In this document: in pieces, positions 8,562 to 16,052 of the stretch
Numbering within the stretch: position 1 is the stretch's first letter
How the letters are laid out: each line of letters starts with the position of its first letter
Source: Methylophaga sp.
GTDB taxonomy: Bacteria > Pseudomonadota > Gammaproteobacteria > Nitrosococcales > Methylophagaceae
Length of the DNA: 43,832 nt
Direction: 5' to 3'
Assembly: GCF_030651745.1 (NCBI RefSeq)
Contig: NZ_JAUSCC010000098.1
Coordinates: 1-43,832 of the forward strand
The notes under the pieces: generated by a model
The model's database searches: none
What the model saw: only the letters and a program-made list of their open reading frames with translations
Told to the model about the DNA's origin: nothing
Made by a program: the position numbers and the translations under genes

Positions 8562-9698
8562 TTAAGCCGGGTGGCGGCTGCTCACCCGTCGCCTTGCCCG
8601 ACGTTTTTGTAACCAACGGATCAAACCGGTCACAAATAAAAGCAATGGTAAAAAGCCGGCGATAAACACCAGAATCCGCCCGGTCATGCCAAACACTTCG
8701 CCGTTATGCAGCGGATGCAACCAGTGCATTAATACATCGCCACCCGTATCTTGTTTGGTATCACGAAAAGCCAGAATGTCCCCAGTTAATGGATCAACCC
8801 ACACCTGAGTACGGGGAAAACGCCGACTTGGTTCGCCATCCTGATATAACGCAATTCGCCAAGCTTTCTGCTTAGCTAATCCCGGAGTTTCAACCCAACG
8901 TAATTCGGCTTGGGGAAATTGTTTTTTTGCAATTGCCACAGCTTGATCGGCAGTAATCGCTGAAGCATTTTCGGTGGCAGTTAATGCAATCTTTGGTGCA
9001 CTGGTTAACTCCGAAAAGGGTTTCACCAGCATGGCCGTTTCATCAGGCAAGGCCAATGCCGCACCGGTCAGACTTAAAATCAGCAAAAACACCAAACCAT
9101 AACTGCCGGTGAGCACATGCAAATCATAATTCAGTCGTGCTTTACCCGAGCGAAGCTGAGGTTTTAAAGCGTGTTTCAACCCAGCCCAGCCGGGCCACCA
9201 TAACCAAATCCCGGAAATAAACGAGATCAATGAAATCAGCCCGATGATGCCAATGGCGATTTTGCCGGGTTTTTCCAGCAGCAGACTGTAATGCAGATCG
9301 TAAATCCAGGTCATTGCATAATCACCCCACAACCGTGAGCTGGTGACTTCCAGCGTTGTGGGATCAACGGTCAACATTAATGGTGCAAAGTGTTTCCCGG
9401 TTGATTCAACCGGCGTGTAATAACGCGCCATAATTGGCCAGTTATCATGCATCGGTTGTTCAATACGCCAAGGACCATCACGGGTTGGATGAGCCTGTTG
9501 CAGGGCATCAAGAATAGCTTGCTGGGCAGGAAGTTCGTACGGAACAGTTGTCGGCTCAATCTGCGGATTAATGATCTGATCGATTTCCAGATAAAACACC
9601 AGAATACTGCCGGTCAACCCCAGCAATAACAGTAAGGCACCGATACTCAAACCGAGATATAAATGAATGCTCAGCCAGATTCGGCGGGCGTTTTTCAT
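8562..9698 (-). CDS. PepSY-associated transmembrane protein (ferric-chelate reductase-like)
   Basis: 378 residues. An N-terminal membrane helix (LYLGLSIGALLLLLGLTG) is followed by a PepSY region, GIWLWWPGWAG after the second helix, LHVLTGSYGLVFLLILSLTG with its conserved His, a second PepSY-like periplasmic region with RRFPRTQVWVDPLTGDIL, and a final HPLHNGEVFGMTGR helix. This is the architecture of PiuB/FsrB-type proteins, which reduce ferric siderophores at the inner membrane using haem. It lies downstream of, and on the same strand as, a TonB receptor, which supports a role in releasing metal from an imported chelate. Confidence 0.88.
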   Translation of the reverse strand: MKNARRIWLSIHLYLGLSIGALLLLLGLTGSILVFYLEIDQIINPQIEPTTVPYELPAQQAILDALQQAHPTRDGPWRIEQPMHDNWPIMARYYTPVESTGKHFAPLMLTVDPTTLEVTSSRLWGDYAMTWIYDLHYSLLLEKPGKIAIGIIGLISLISFISGIWLWWPGWAGLKHALKPQLRSGKARLNYDLHVLTGSYGLVFLLILSLTGAALALPDETAMLVKPFSELTSAPKIALTATENASAITADQAVAIAKKQFPQAELRWVETPGLAKQKAWRIALYQDGEPSRRFPRTQVWVDPLTGDILAFRDTKQDTGGDVLMHWLHPLHNGEVFGMTGRILVFIAGFLPLLLFVTGLIRWLQKRRARRRVSSRHPA

Positions 9699-9721
9699 GT
9701 AAAGCTGTCCGATTTTGGATA

Positions 9722-9748
9722 ACGCGCCGCCAGAATTTGGCAGCGCGT
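9722..9748 (-). terminator. Hairpin between TonB receptor and PepSY gene
   Basis: ACGCGC at 9722-9727 pairs with GCGCGT at 9743-9748, extended inside by GCCA/TGGC. It has no clear T tract on the minus strand. It could be a partial terminator or stabilise the receptor mRNA. Confidence 0.4.
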
Positions 9749-9760
9749 GTGTAAAAAGTT

Positions 9761-11791
9761 TTAGAAGTCTACCTGAATCGAGCCATACACAGCACGTCCA
9801 TCACCGGGTGAGTGCATGCTTTCAGTATTTAGCCAAACGTATTCATAATAACGATCAAATACATTTTTTAGTTCCAATGCCAGTTTTACTTTGGAGCTAA
9901 CGGCATAACTCGCCGACGCATTAACCAAAACGTATTGCCCAAATTTTCGTGTGTCATTGTCTACTGTCAGGTAGTAATCATCTTGTGCACTAACCCAGCT
10001 GGAAAGTTTCAGTTTTGAATTCGCTTGATAATCGATACCCGCATCTATTAAGTAACTTGGCACATGATCAATTTCATTGCCTTTGGAACCTGGTTTATCT
10101 GAGCCCGCCTTAAGTATTTCTGAATCCTGAAACGCAGCGGCAAACCATAAACCTAATTTTTCCGTAGCCTGTGCATTAAACTGAACATCAACGCCGCGAC
10201 GTTCGGTTTTACCAATATTCTCACTGTCATTATTGGAGTCACCCAGTTTCGTTTTGAACTCCCCTGAGGCAACCTGCTGCCAAACAGCAACGCGACCGTT
10301 TAACCAGTCGGTGGGGGTAAACTTCAGCCCTATTTCCCAGCCTTCATTAATAGACGCATCCAAATCATCGGAGAAGATGTTTTTCCGGTAGCTGGCGGCA
10401 CCCGAGGCGACTTGAAACGTTTTCCCCCAATTACCGTAAACCGCATAACGGTCCGTCAGCGAATACACCGCACTGAATTTTGGCTGACTGATATTGCCAT
10501 AATCGTTTATTTCCCGACGTACTCCAGCATCATTAAGGCTGCCGCGAACCGTATCTACTCTGAAAGCCGGTACCAGTTTTAACTTTTCTGTCGGTTTATA
10601 AATGGCTTGGACAAAGCCGCCATAGATATCAAAGTCAAACTTTTGATTGCGAGTCTGGGATGTGCGATTTCTAAAATCATCCACAATATAACGGCGGCTT
10701 TCGTTGTCCTGAAACTCGGCGCTAAGTCCACCCATCAAGGCAAATTCATGTGCCCAGTCAACATCAGGTCGCCAAGTAAGAGTGCTTAGCGCGCCTTTAT
10801 GATCTTCCTGAGTGATGCGTTCATTATGATTACCACCTGCGGCAAAGGTCACATAGCGATATTCATCAAGCTGATTGAGATAAGCCTTGGTATTCCAAAA
10901 CAAATCATCGCGTAAATCAACATCCAGATGTGCACTGAATTGATTCATCGAGCGATCCCCACCGTCCGGAGCATTGTGCGGACGGGACTGTTTCGGATCA
11001 TCCCGAGATTCTGCACGGGTTAAATAGCCCGCTTCTTCAGCATCAGCTCTGCCATGCCGGGCGATAAAGCCAATCTGGGCACGACCACTTTCTGGGGTAT
11101 AAAACCATTTACCCGAAAAGGTGCTTTTTTCGATATCACTATGATCACGGTAACGATTTGAATTTAGATAACTGATGGCATAATTTTGGGAAAAACCATT
11201 GTTTTCGATACCACTTACAAACTGAACATGACGTGTGTCAAAGCTGCCGTAGCTGACTCGCCCTTTATTATAGTTGCCACCTTGCTGGGTCCGTATGTCG
11301 GCGTTCCCAGCAATGTTGTGCAATCCATAACGTGGGTCATTAGTACCGCGAACGACTTCAATACTTTCAATTTCGAGTGGTGTGAGCAATTCCAGATAAG
11401 GCATGTTGCCTGAATTCTGGTTACTCGGCACTCCATCAATCAGCAATTTGACCGCATTGATTTCGCCTTCACCATTGAATCCACGAAAAGAGATTTTTCC
11501 CGACTCATTACCCATGCCAAATTGCGTCAGCATCACACCGGGCATTTGTTCAAACAGTTGCCAAGTGTGGTTCACATTTTGATTTTCAATACGATCTTTG
11601 CTTAAGACATCAACGGAAGTCGACAGATTACGAGAAGTGAGTGGTCCGTTATGGTCCGATGACACCACCATACTCCCTAAGCTAAGACTGGCATCATCCA
11701 GCAGGTTGGGAGATTGGGCAGAAGCCCCATTGGCATAAATTACGGCCAGAGCAATGCTGATCGGTTTGAGTGTTTTAGTTATCGTCATCAT
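9761..11791 (-). CDS. TonB-dependent outer-membrane receptor
   Basis: About 676 residues from ATG 11791 (MMTITKTLKPIS, signal peptide ending ANGASA before QSP). A further 25 codons upstream are open but are not signal-like. The plug domain is seen in NRIENQ-like SKDRIENQNVNHTWQLFEQ, ISFRGFNGEGE, LLIDGVPSNQ and IESIEVVRGTNDPRYG; the barrel ends in ELKNVFDRYYEYVW and a C-terminal Phe (YGSIQVDF), as needed for outer-membrane insertion. It takes up a metal chelate using TonB energy. The PepSY gene follows on the same strand, suggesting a siderophore. The ligand cannot be read from sequence, and no clear Fur box precedes it. Confidence 0.93.
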   Translation of the reverse strand: MMTITKTLKPISIALAVIYANGASAQSPNLLDDASLSLGSMVVSSDHNGPLTSRNLSTSVDVLSKDRIENQNVNHTWQLFEQMPGVMLTQFGMGNESGKISFRGFNGEGEINAVKLLIDGVPSNQNSGNMPYLELLTPLEIESIEVVRGTNDPRYGLHNIAGNADIRTQQGGNYNKGRVSYGSFDTRHVQFVSGIENNGFSQNYAISYLNSNRYRDHSDIEKSTFSGKWFYTPESGRAQIGFIARHGRADAEEAGYLTRAESRDDPKQSRPHNAPDGGDRSMNQFSAHLDVDLRDDLFWNTKAYLNQLDEYRYVTFAAGGNHNERITQEDHKGALSTLTWRPDVDWAHEFALMGGLSAEFQDNESRRYIVDDFRNRTSQTRNQKFDFDIYGGFVQAIYKPTEKLKLVPAFRVDTVRGSLNDAGVRREINDYGNISQPKFSAVYSLTDRYAVYGNWGKTFQVASGAASYRKNIFSDDLDASINEGWEIGLKFTPTDWLNGRVAVWQQVASGEFKTKLGDSNNDSENIGKTERRGVDVQFNAQATEKLGLWFAAAFQDSEILKAGSDKPGSKGNEIDHVPSYLIDAGIDYQANSKLKLSSWVSAQDDYYLTVDNDTRKFGQYVLVNASASYAVSSKVKLALELKNVFDRYYEYVWLNTESMHSPGDGRAVYGSIQVDF

Positions 11792-11913
11792 CGGTTCACA
11801 CTTAATATAGATAGATGGGAGAGTAAGTTTTACAACCCCAAAGAATACCGTTCTGCTCGCCAGCAAAAATAGGTGATATGCACTAATAGTGCGGCAAAAA
11901 CCCTAATTTTTAC

Positions 11914-12588
11914 TTAACAATGCCCTAATTCAGCTAATGAAGTAGTTTCAGCATCACCGACAATAATATGATCCAGCACCCGAATATCGACTAATTCCAA
12001 TGCACTGCGTAAGCGCTTAGTGATCTGGATATCCGACTGACTCGGCTCCGCCACACCGGAAGGATGGTTATGAGCAAATATCACTGCAGCCGCATTATGT
12101 TTCAACGCCTGCTTCACTACCTCACGCGGATATACACTGGCCCCATCAATCGTGCCCCGAAATAACGGCTCAAAGCTTATCAACCGATGCCGGGTATCGA
12201 GAAACAGACAGGCAAATACCTCATGCGGAAAATGGCGTAACTGTCGTTGCAAATACAGCCGGGTGGTTGCAGCATCGGTAAACGCATTACCTCGCGTTAA
12301 CGTCGATTCCAAATGACGTCGACTCATCTCCAAAACCGCCTGCAACTGCACAAACTTCGCCGTACCCAAACCATGTTGCTGACAAAACGTATGATGGTCA
12401 GCCTCCAGCAAAGCCCGTAAACCACCAAAGTCAGCAAGCAGTTTTCGAGCTAAATCCACAGCCGAAATCCCAGTCACACCCGTTCGAAGAAAGATAGCCA
12501 GTAACTCGGCATCTGATAAAGCTGCAGCCCCTGATTGAAGCAGTTTTTCACGCGGCCGTTCATCTGCCGGCCAGTCCTTGATTGCCAT
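11914..12588 (-). CDS. radC: RadC family protein (JAMM/MPN+ domain)
   Basis: 224 residues. The N-terminal helix-hairpin-helix region ([17 protein letters not shown] then [13 protein letters not shown]) is followed by the JAMM domain with [20 protein letters not shown], holding the two metal His and the Asp. Full length for the family, with a GGGAG ribosome site. The biochemical role of RadC is unsettled despite the name; JAMM domains are usually proteases. It is the last housekeeping-type gene before the accessory island that begins at about 12.6 kb; RadC-family genes are common beside genomic islands. Confidence 0.95.
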   Translation of the reverse strand: MAIKDWPADERPREKLLQSGAAALSDAELLAIFLRTGVTGISAVDLARKLLADFGGLRALLEADHHTFCQQHGLGTAKFVQLQAVLEMSRRHLESTLTRGNAFTDAATTRLYLQRQLRHFPHEVFACLFLDTRHRLISFEPLFRGTIDGASVYPREVVKQALKHNAAAVIFAHNHPSGVAEPSQSDIQITKRLRSALELVDIRVLDHIIVGDAETTSLAELGHC

Positions 12589-12688
12589 GATTCGCTCCCT
12601 GCGATTTTGGATTTTAAAGAAACTTAAATGTAATAACCGGACAAGTTAAAAACAATCTCAGATCACCTGTTTTGTGAACTGTGACTTT

Positions 12689-12708
12689 TTGTGGCAACTT
12701 GCTACAAT
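12689..12708 (+). promoter_or_regulatory. Candidate antitoxin operator over the -10 box
   Basis: TTGTGGCAA (12689-12697) and TTGCTACAA (12699-12707) form a 9-bp inverted repeat with one mismatch. It overlaps a TACAAT -10 box at 12703-12708, about 30 bases before the antitoxin ATG. Autorepression by the antitoxin-toxin complex is the usual use of such a site. Confidence 0.6.
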
Positions 12709-12739
12709 TGCATCAAACTGAATCAAGAGGAGATATCTC

Positions 12740-12961
12740 ATGGCAACATCAAGTGTCAGACTAGATCAAGAGTTCGTTGAGAAAGCAAGCATCATGGCCA
12801 AAGCCTTTAATCGCTCAACGCCGAAACAGATTGAGCATTGGGCAAAAATCGGTGAAATGATGGAGGACAACCCAGAATTGCCGTATGAATTTGTAAAACA
12901 AGCCATCATTGCCAAAGCCGAAAAAGAGGCCGGAAAGCTTGAGGCTTATGATTTTGGCTAA
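12740..12961 (+). CDS. ParD-like antitoxin
   Basis: 73 residues. The start, ATSSVRLDQEFVEKASIMAKAFNRS, gives the beta strand and first helix of a ribbon-helix-helix DNA-binding domain, as in the ParD_like antitoxin family. The region PKQIEHWAKIGEMMEDNPELP resembles that family's conserved centre. The C-terminal part is charged and probably wraps the toxin. There is a strong AAGAGGAGA ribosome site, and the toxin ORF overlaps its end by 14 bases. An operator-like inverted repeat lies just upstream. Confidence 0.85.
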   Translation: MATSSVRLDQEFVEKASIMAKAFNRSTPKQIEHWAKIGEMMEDNPELPYEFVKQAIIAKAEKEAGKLEAYDFG

Positions 12962-13241
12962 GATCATACAAGTCTTACAAACACCGTCTTTTAAAAAAGC
13001 AGTCAAAAAACTGCATGCAAATCAAAAAAAGGATTTAGATAAAGCAGTTAAGGAATTAATGAAAGATCCGAAATTAGGCGAACAGAAAAAAGGTGATTTG
13101 GCTTTTCTTCGGGTATATAAATTTAAGATGGCAAAGCAATTAATGTTATTGGGATACAGCTACCAGGAGAAAGCGATAGTTTTAGAATTAATTGCACTTA
13201 ATTCGCATGAGAATTTTTACCGGGATTTGAAAAATAACTAG
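12948..13241 (+). CDS. RelE/ParE-like toxin
   Basis: 97 residues from ATG 12948 (MILAKIIQVLQTPSFKK); an upstream extension in the frame lies inside the antitoxin gene and is not needed. Lys-rich N-terminal helices (FKKAVKKLHANQKKDLDKAV) are followed by GDLAFLRVYKFKMAKQLMLLGYSY and VLELIALNSHENFYRDLK, the beta-sheet core and C-terminal helix of RelE/ParE superfamily toxins. Members act as mRNA interferases or gyrase poisons; which applies cannot be told. It overlaps the antitoxin by 14 bases. A second, truncated copy of its 3' end lies at 14999-15113. Confidence 0.82.
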   Translation: MILAKIIQVLQTPSFKKAVKKLHANQKKDLDKAVKELMKDPKLGEQKKGDLAFLRVYKFKMAKQLMLLGYSYQEKAIVLELIALNSHENFYRDLKNN

Positions 13242-13260
13242 TTTAATAGCAGTACTTTGA
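13146..13260 (+). repeat. Direct repeat copy A (toxin 3' end plus flank)
   Basis: 115 bases covering the last 31 codons of the toxin and about 19 bases beyond, repeated at 14999-15113 at roughly 90% identity by eye with no gaps. The two copies bracket 1.7 kb of cassette-like DNA. Confidence 0.9.
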
Positions 13261-13283
13261 ATCTTTAAACTCGATGAGTCCTA

Positions 13284-13312
13284 AATTAATCGTGAATGAT
13301 TCACGATTAATT
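13284..13312. terminator. Perfect AT-rich hairpin after the toxin-antitoxin pair
   Basis: Arms 13284-13297 and 13299-13312 are perfect 14-bp complements around one base. It lies 42 bases after the toxin stop. No T run follows, so it may be a weak terminator or an mRNA 3'-end stabiliser. Confidence 0.5.
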
Positions 13313-13456
13313 ATTTCGATTATAGTTGGCTAAAAATAAGATATTTGATTTCAATCAGTTAACAAAGGCAGATGAAATTGAAAAATAATTATGATTCATT
13401 CACATTAATAATTATTATGAGGTCGCAGACCTCATTAACATACTGTTACATGCCTT

Positions 13457-13786
13457 ATGGAATCTGAAGTTATTGCATTTTTATCCGAATTTACGGGCGT
13501 AAAGTCGGAGAATATCTCATCTGACACATTGATCAACGATGATCTAGGTGTTGACGGCGATGATGGGTTTGAGCTGCTAGAGAAATTCTCGGCACGATTT
13601 GGCGTGGACCTTAGTCCAATCTCTGAAACCTACTTTGGTCCAGAGGGGTTTTCGGTTGGCTTTCTGGTTCTTTGGCCTTACTATTTGTACCGGCGAATCA
13701 AAGGCTATAAACCTCAAACTATCGCTCCGCTACCGGTAAGACAACTCGTAAAGTCCGCGGAGGCAGGGAAATGGGTCAGCATGTAA
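13457..13786 (+). CDS. DUF1493 family protein (acyl-carrier-like fold)
   Basis: 109 residues. VIAFLSEFTGV, TLINDDLGVDGDDGFELLEKFSARFGVDLS, the YFGPEG motif and the closing VRQLVKSAEAGKWVSM match the DUF1493 pattern, which resembles acyl carrier proteins but lacks the phosphopantetheine Ser (Asp-Gly-Asp-Asp here). A hydrophobic stretch, VGFLVLWPYYLYRRI, is in the middle. Function unknown. Its stop codon TAA is the first half of an attC-like site, the arrangement expected of an integron cassette. DUF1493 genes are familiar as cassettes and near phage genes; that is general knowledge. Confidence 0.82.
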   Translation: MESEVIAFLSEFTGVKSENISSDTLINDDLGVDGDDGFELLEKFSARFGVDLSPISETYFGPEGFSVGFLVLWPYYLYRRIKGYKPQTIAPLPVRQLVKSAEAGKWVSM

Positions 13787-13898
13787 CAAACGGCATCAGT
13801 CGGACAGCATACACAACGCGGTTTTGTGTTACTCGCTGACGCTCAAACAGTAACACAAAACCGCTCCGTTACGGCTGCCGCTGTGCCGAGGCGTTAGG
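13783..13898 (+). other. attC-like recombination site 1 (about 116 bp)
   Basis: Begins GTAACAAACG (overlapping the stop of the DUF1493 gene) and ends GGCGTTAGGG. Inner L-type boxes are GTCGGACAGC on the left and GCTGTGCCGAG on the right. The centre is a perfect 15-bp stem, GCGGTTTTGTGTTAC with its complement around 13851-13865. This long palindromic layout is that of chromosomal-integron attC sites. No integrase gene is in the window. Confidence 0.88.
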
Positions 13899-13911
13899 GC
13901 TGGCTGCATAT

Positions 13912-14229
13912 ATGCGCAAAACCATAGTCATTGTCGTAGGCATCTTAGCGATGGGCTTGGTAGCCGTTGTCTATCTACTTCAGGTTAGTGGGGAATGGCA
14001 AGCCACTACTAACGTGCGTATTGGGGTTTTCGAGATGGAGTCAGAAGCTGCATATCAGCATGCGCTTAATAAGCCTTCCCCAACTCCAATCGTCGTTCTG
14101 GAGTCAGGCATTCAGGTATCGGTGTTGCGGGATAGGTACGGTAAAGATTACTGGTCTTGCTACATAGAGACTTCCGAAGGAGTTCGAGGATGGGTTCTTT
14201 GTACGTCTCTAACACCAGATCCCGCATGA
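13912..14229 (+). CDS. Cassette gene: membrane-anchored SH3-like protein
   Basis: 105 residues. One N-terminal membrane segment, IVIVVGILAMGLVAVVYLLQV, is followed by a small periplasmic or extracellular domain with NVRIG near its start and SCYIETSEGVRGWVLCTSL near its end. The final GVRGWV pattern is typical of bacterial SH3 (SH3_3) domains, which often bind peptidoglycan; two Cys could form a disulfide. It lies between attC-like sites 1 and 2, 14 bases after the first, so it fits a single-gene integron cassette. The ribosome site is poor, as often in cassettes. Confidence 0.75.
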   Translation: MRKTIVIVVGILAMGLVAVVYLLQVSGEWQATTNVRIGVFEMESEAAYQHALNKPSPTPIVVLESGIQVSVLRDRYGKDYWSCYIETSEGVRGWVLCTSLTPDPA

Positions 14230-14241
14230 GCCCTGCATATT

Positions 14242-14293
14242 GCTAACAAGTGTAGGCAAGGGACGCTCCTGACCCTGCTACAAACGTTAGAAT
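14242..14293 (+). other. attC-like recombination site 2 (about 52 bp)
   Basis: Starts GCTAACAAGTGTAGGCA and ends GCTACAAACGTTAGAA. The two ends are imperfect inverted repeats (CTAAC/GTTAG, TGTAG/CTACA, AGGGAC/GACCCT) with extra unpaired bases on one arm, as in short attC sites. It follows the SH3-like gene by 13 bases and precedes the next gene by 8. Confidence 0.85.
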
Positions 14294-14300
14294 TCAGCTT

Positions 14301-14972
14301 ATGACCTCTACATCCTTATTAAAAATAACAGGCCCATGGTTTCATGGAACCATGCATCATTTCAATACATGGGGAAACCCTCCACTTGAACCACATTCAA
14401 AAGCATTGATCCCGCATTCATTTATCTCACTTAGCAGCAACCTTGGATACGCCGAACTACATAAAGGGCCGCATGGAAAAATATGCACAGCAATGTTGTC
14501 ACCCGCTGCTAAAACTCTAGACCTCCGAATAAAATCACCGGATTCATTGCTGCTTTACAACAAAATAAGATCAACCCGCCTAGGTTCTAAATATTATGGG
14601 CTGGCCTCCTATACTAATTGGCATAATGCTTGTGTAGAAGGAAGCATTTTACGATTTATTTTTAGCAGCAGAAATGACCATCCAAAATTGTTTGCACAGC
14701 AAGACATCATAAGGCACTCCATAAATAATAAAGCCGTATCAGAAGCAGTGATTTATACCCATAACTTCACCCGAGAATGGATTGAAACAGTAATTAGCCC
14801 TGCTAAAAAAATGGGCTACGATGCCGTTATTTGCAATGAATTAGAAAAATCATTGAGCCCAATTGCGAGCACGCAACTATTTGTATTCAACGCTGAATAC
14901 TTATCCGCGCCGAACTGGGAAGTCTCTATAGAGCCCAACCTGCTTAAAAATTCTAATGAATTATTACTCTGA
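14301..14972 (+). CDS. Cassette gene: ADP-ribosyltransferase-like protein (tentative)
   Basis: 223 residues with no signal peptide. FHGT at 14-17, FISLSSNLGYAELHKG around 42-57, and MGYDAVICNE with QLFVFNAEYL at about 171-201 follow the order seen in ART-fold proteins: an early H-G-T/Y strand, a serine-turn strand and a C-terminal G-Y/F-D-G/A-V ... V-F-N/D strand pair. This is pattern recognition only, and a catalytic Glu is not obvious. The last residues, NELLL, and the stop are encoded by a repeat also present at 15883-15899, so the native 3' end may have been replaced. It begins eight bases after attC-like site 2. Confidence 0.55.
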   Translation: MTSTSLLKITGPWFHGTMHHFNTWGNPPLEPHSKALIPHSFISLSSNLGYAELHKGPHGKICTAMLSPAAKTLDLRIKSPDSLLLYNKIRSTRLGSKYYGLASYTNWHNACVEGSILRFIFSSRNDHPKLFAQQDIIRHSINNKAVSEAVIYTHNFTREWIETVISPAKKMGYDAVICNELEKSLSPIASTQLFVFNAEYLSAPNWEVSIEPNLLKNSNELLL

Positions 14973-15003
14973 CCCCAAACTTATTCCTGACCCCAAACTT
15001 ATT
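14955..15003 (+). repeat. Repeat block: AATGAATTATTACTCTG plus tandem 18-bp units
   Basis: A 17-bp sequence at 14955-14971 recurs exactly at 15883-15899. It is followed by two copies of TGACCCCAAACTTATT (14970-14985 and 14988-15003). The block supplies the stop codon of the ART-like gene and abuts the toxin remnant. Confidence 0.85.
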
Positions 15004-15113
15004 GGGAAACAGTTACCAAGATAAAGCTATAGTTTTGGAATTAATTGCACTTAATTCGCATGAAAATTTTTACCGGGATTTGAAAAATGATTAGGTTAAT
15101 AGCAGTGCTTTGA
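14999..15113 (+). pseudogene. Truncated second copy of the RelE/ParE-like toxin 3' end
   Basis: Reads LLGNSYQDKAIVLEL, then IALNSHENFYRDLKND and stop, against LLGYSYQEKAIVLEL and IALNSHENFYRDLKNN in the intact toxin at 12948-13241. Roughly 12 of 115 bases differ by eye, mostly silently, and the homology continues past the stop. The upstream part of the gene and its antitoxin are absent. This points to a relic of a second, diverged toxin-antitoxin module, or to homologous exchange between two modules, rather than to a fresh duplication. Confidence 0.85.
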
Positions 15114-15130
15114 TGACTTAACATGGACAG

Positions 15131-15790
15131 ATGAATATGCAGATAAATAGCACCAGCATTGGGTTATTCGTGACGGTAGTAGGCTCCTTTCTCGGAATGT
15201 TGGCATTTAAGGATGATCAGCCTGCCTCGTCTATGCTTTATGCAACCTGCTTGGCCCTATTTGTAAGCTCAATCTTTTTTGCGGCAACCGTTATTGCTCC
15301 AGAAACTAGAAGAAGGCACAGAATCCGCAGGGGACTTCGAAAGCAATACCGCTCCTTTAAAAGACGATGCGTTGATTTGTTCTTAATATCTTCTAAATCC
15401 CAAGATTACCAAGACCGCAATAACTTGCTCGATCATCAGGAGTTCAGAAGATACTTTTCCATTAGGGGTGACAATGACCAATCACGGTGGGGCCTTGTTA
15501 TAACTAGTATTGATGACCAAGACTACATTTTTGATGAAATCGTGAGAGAGCTGGACTTTCTTAGCCGAGAGATTGATTTCGCCCGCTCCTCCGTAGATAT
15601 AGATGATTTGGCCGTTGAAGATTTTCTCATCAACTTGAGCCAGGTCATTCATACCATCAAAGCCGCGGAGGCCAATTCAGATGATTACAAGCATTTTTCT
15701 AGAACTCTTTGGAGTATCTTCACGCGATGGAACTTCATTGACGGCCAGTTAGAAGAAGACATCATAGAGTCTATGATCGAGAGAATTTAA
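15131..15790 (+). CDS. Hypothetical membrane-anchored protein
   Basis: 219 residues. Two membrane segments lie near the N-terminus (IGLFVTVVGSFLGMLAF and MLYATCLALFVSSIFFAATVIA), followed by a strongly basic stretch (TRRRHRIRRGLRKQYRSFKRR) and a soluble, acidic, mostly helical domain with DDQDYIFDEIVRELDFLSREID and DIDDLAVEDFLINLSQVIHTI. I do not recognise the family. Topology by the positive-inside rule places the helical domain in the cytoplasm. It lies between the toxin remnant and attC-like site 3, in the orientation of the other cassette genes. Confidence 0.65.
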   Translation: MNMQINSTSIGLFVTVVGSFLGMLAFKDDQPASSMLYATCLALFVSSIFFAATVIAPETRRRHRIRRGLRKQYRSFKRRCVDLFLISSKSQDYQDRNNLLDHQEFRRYFSIRGDNDQSRWGLVITSIDDQDYIFDEIVRELDFLSREIDFARSSVDIDDLAVEDFLINLSQVIHTIKAAEANSDDYKHFSRTLWSIFTRWNFIDGQLEEDIIESMIERI

Positions 15791-15882
15791 GGTTATTTGC
15801 GATATTTGGAGCCAGTGTAAAACTAGCTGCCACCCAGAAATTGATATTGGGGTAAGAGTAAAAACTCACTAAATCCTTAAAT

Positions 15883-15899
15883 AATGAATTATTACTCTG
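15883..15899 (+). repeat. Second copy of the 17-bp repeat AATGAATTATTACTCTG
   Basis: Exact copy of 14955-14971, followed by a similar C/A-rich tail (CCTCCAAATTTTT against ACCCCAAACTTATT). It is preceded by GGGGTAAGAGTAAAAACTC at about 15849, a related inverted form. It looks like a dispersed short repeat of the GGGGTCAGAGTAA type seen near mobile genes. Confidence 0.7.
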
Positions 15900-15947
15900 C
15901 CTCCAAATTTTTAATCAGAGAAAAACGTTGAAATGAGTCTTAGCATA

Positions 15948-16035
15948 GCTAATAAGATCAAGCACAATCACCTCGAAAAGCGCGGGTTGGATGGCCTACC
16001 CTATGTTTCGGCTTCCTGTGCTGGCGGCGTTAGTT
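15948..16035 (+). other. attC-like recombination site 3 (about 88 bp)
   Basis: Begins GCTAATAAGATC and ends GGCGGCGTTAGTT. The arms pair as CTAAT with GTTAG, AGCACA with TGTGCT, and CGAAA with TTTCG, and a GGGTTGGATGGCCTACCC stem lies in the centre. The left core is one base off consensus. It lies 18 bases upstream of the HEPN-like gene. Confidence 0.7.
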
Positions 16036-16052
16036 GATGAAAGGTTGCTCCT

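Noticed and set aside
8562..11791. The idea that the TonB receptor and PepSY pair takes up lanthanides in a methylotroph.
   Set aside because: Nothing in either sequence distinguishes lanthanophore from siderophore uptake, and no lanthanide-dependent dehydrogenase is in the window.
12909..12947. Upstream extension of the toxin ORF into the antitoxin gene (MPKPKKRPESLRL).
   Set aside because: It is the antitoxin's sequence read in another frame; ATG 12948 gives a full-length toxin.
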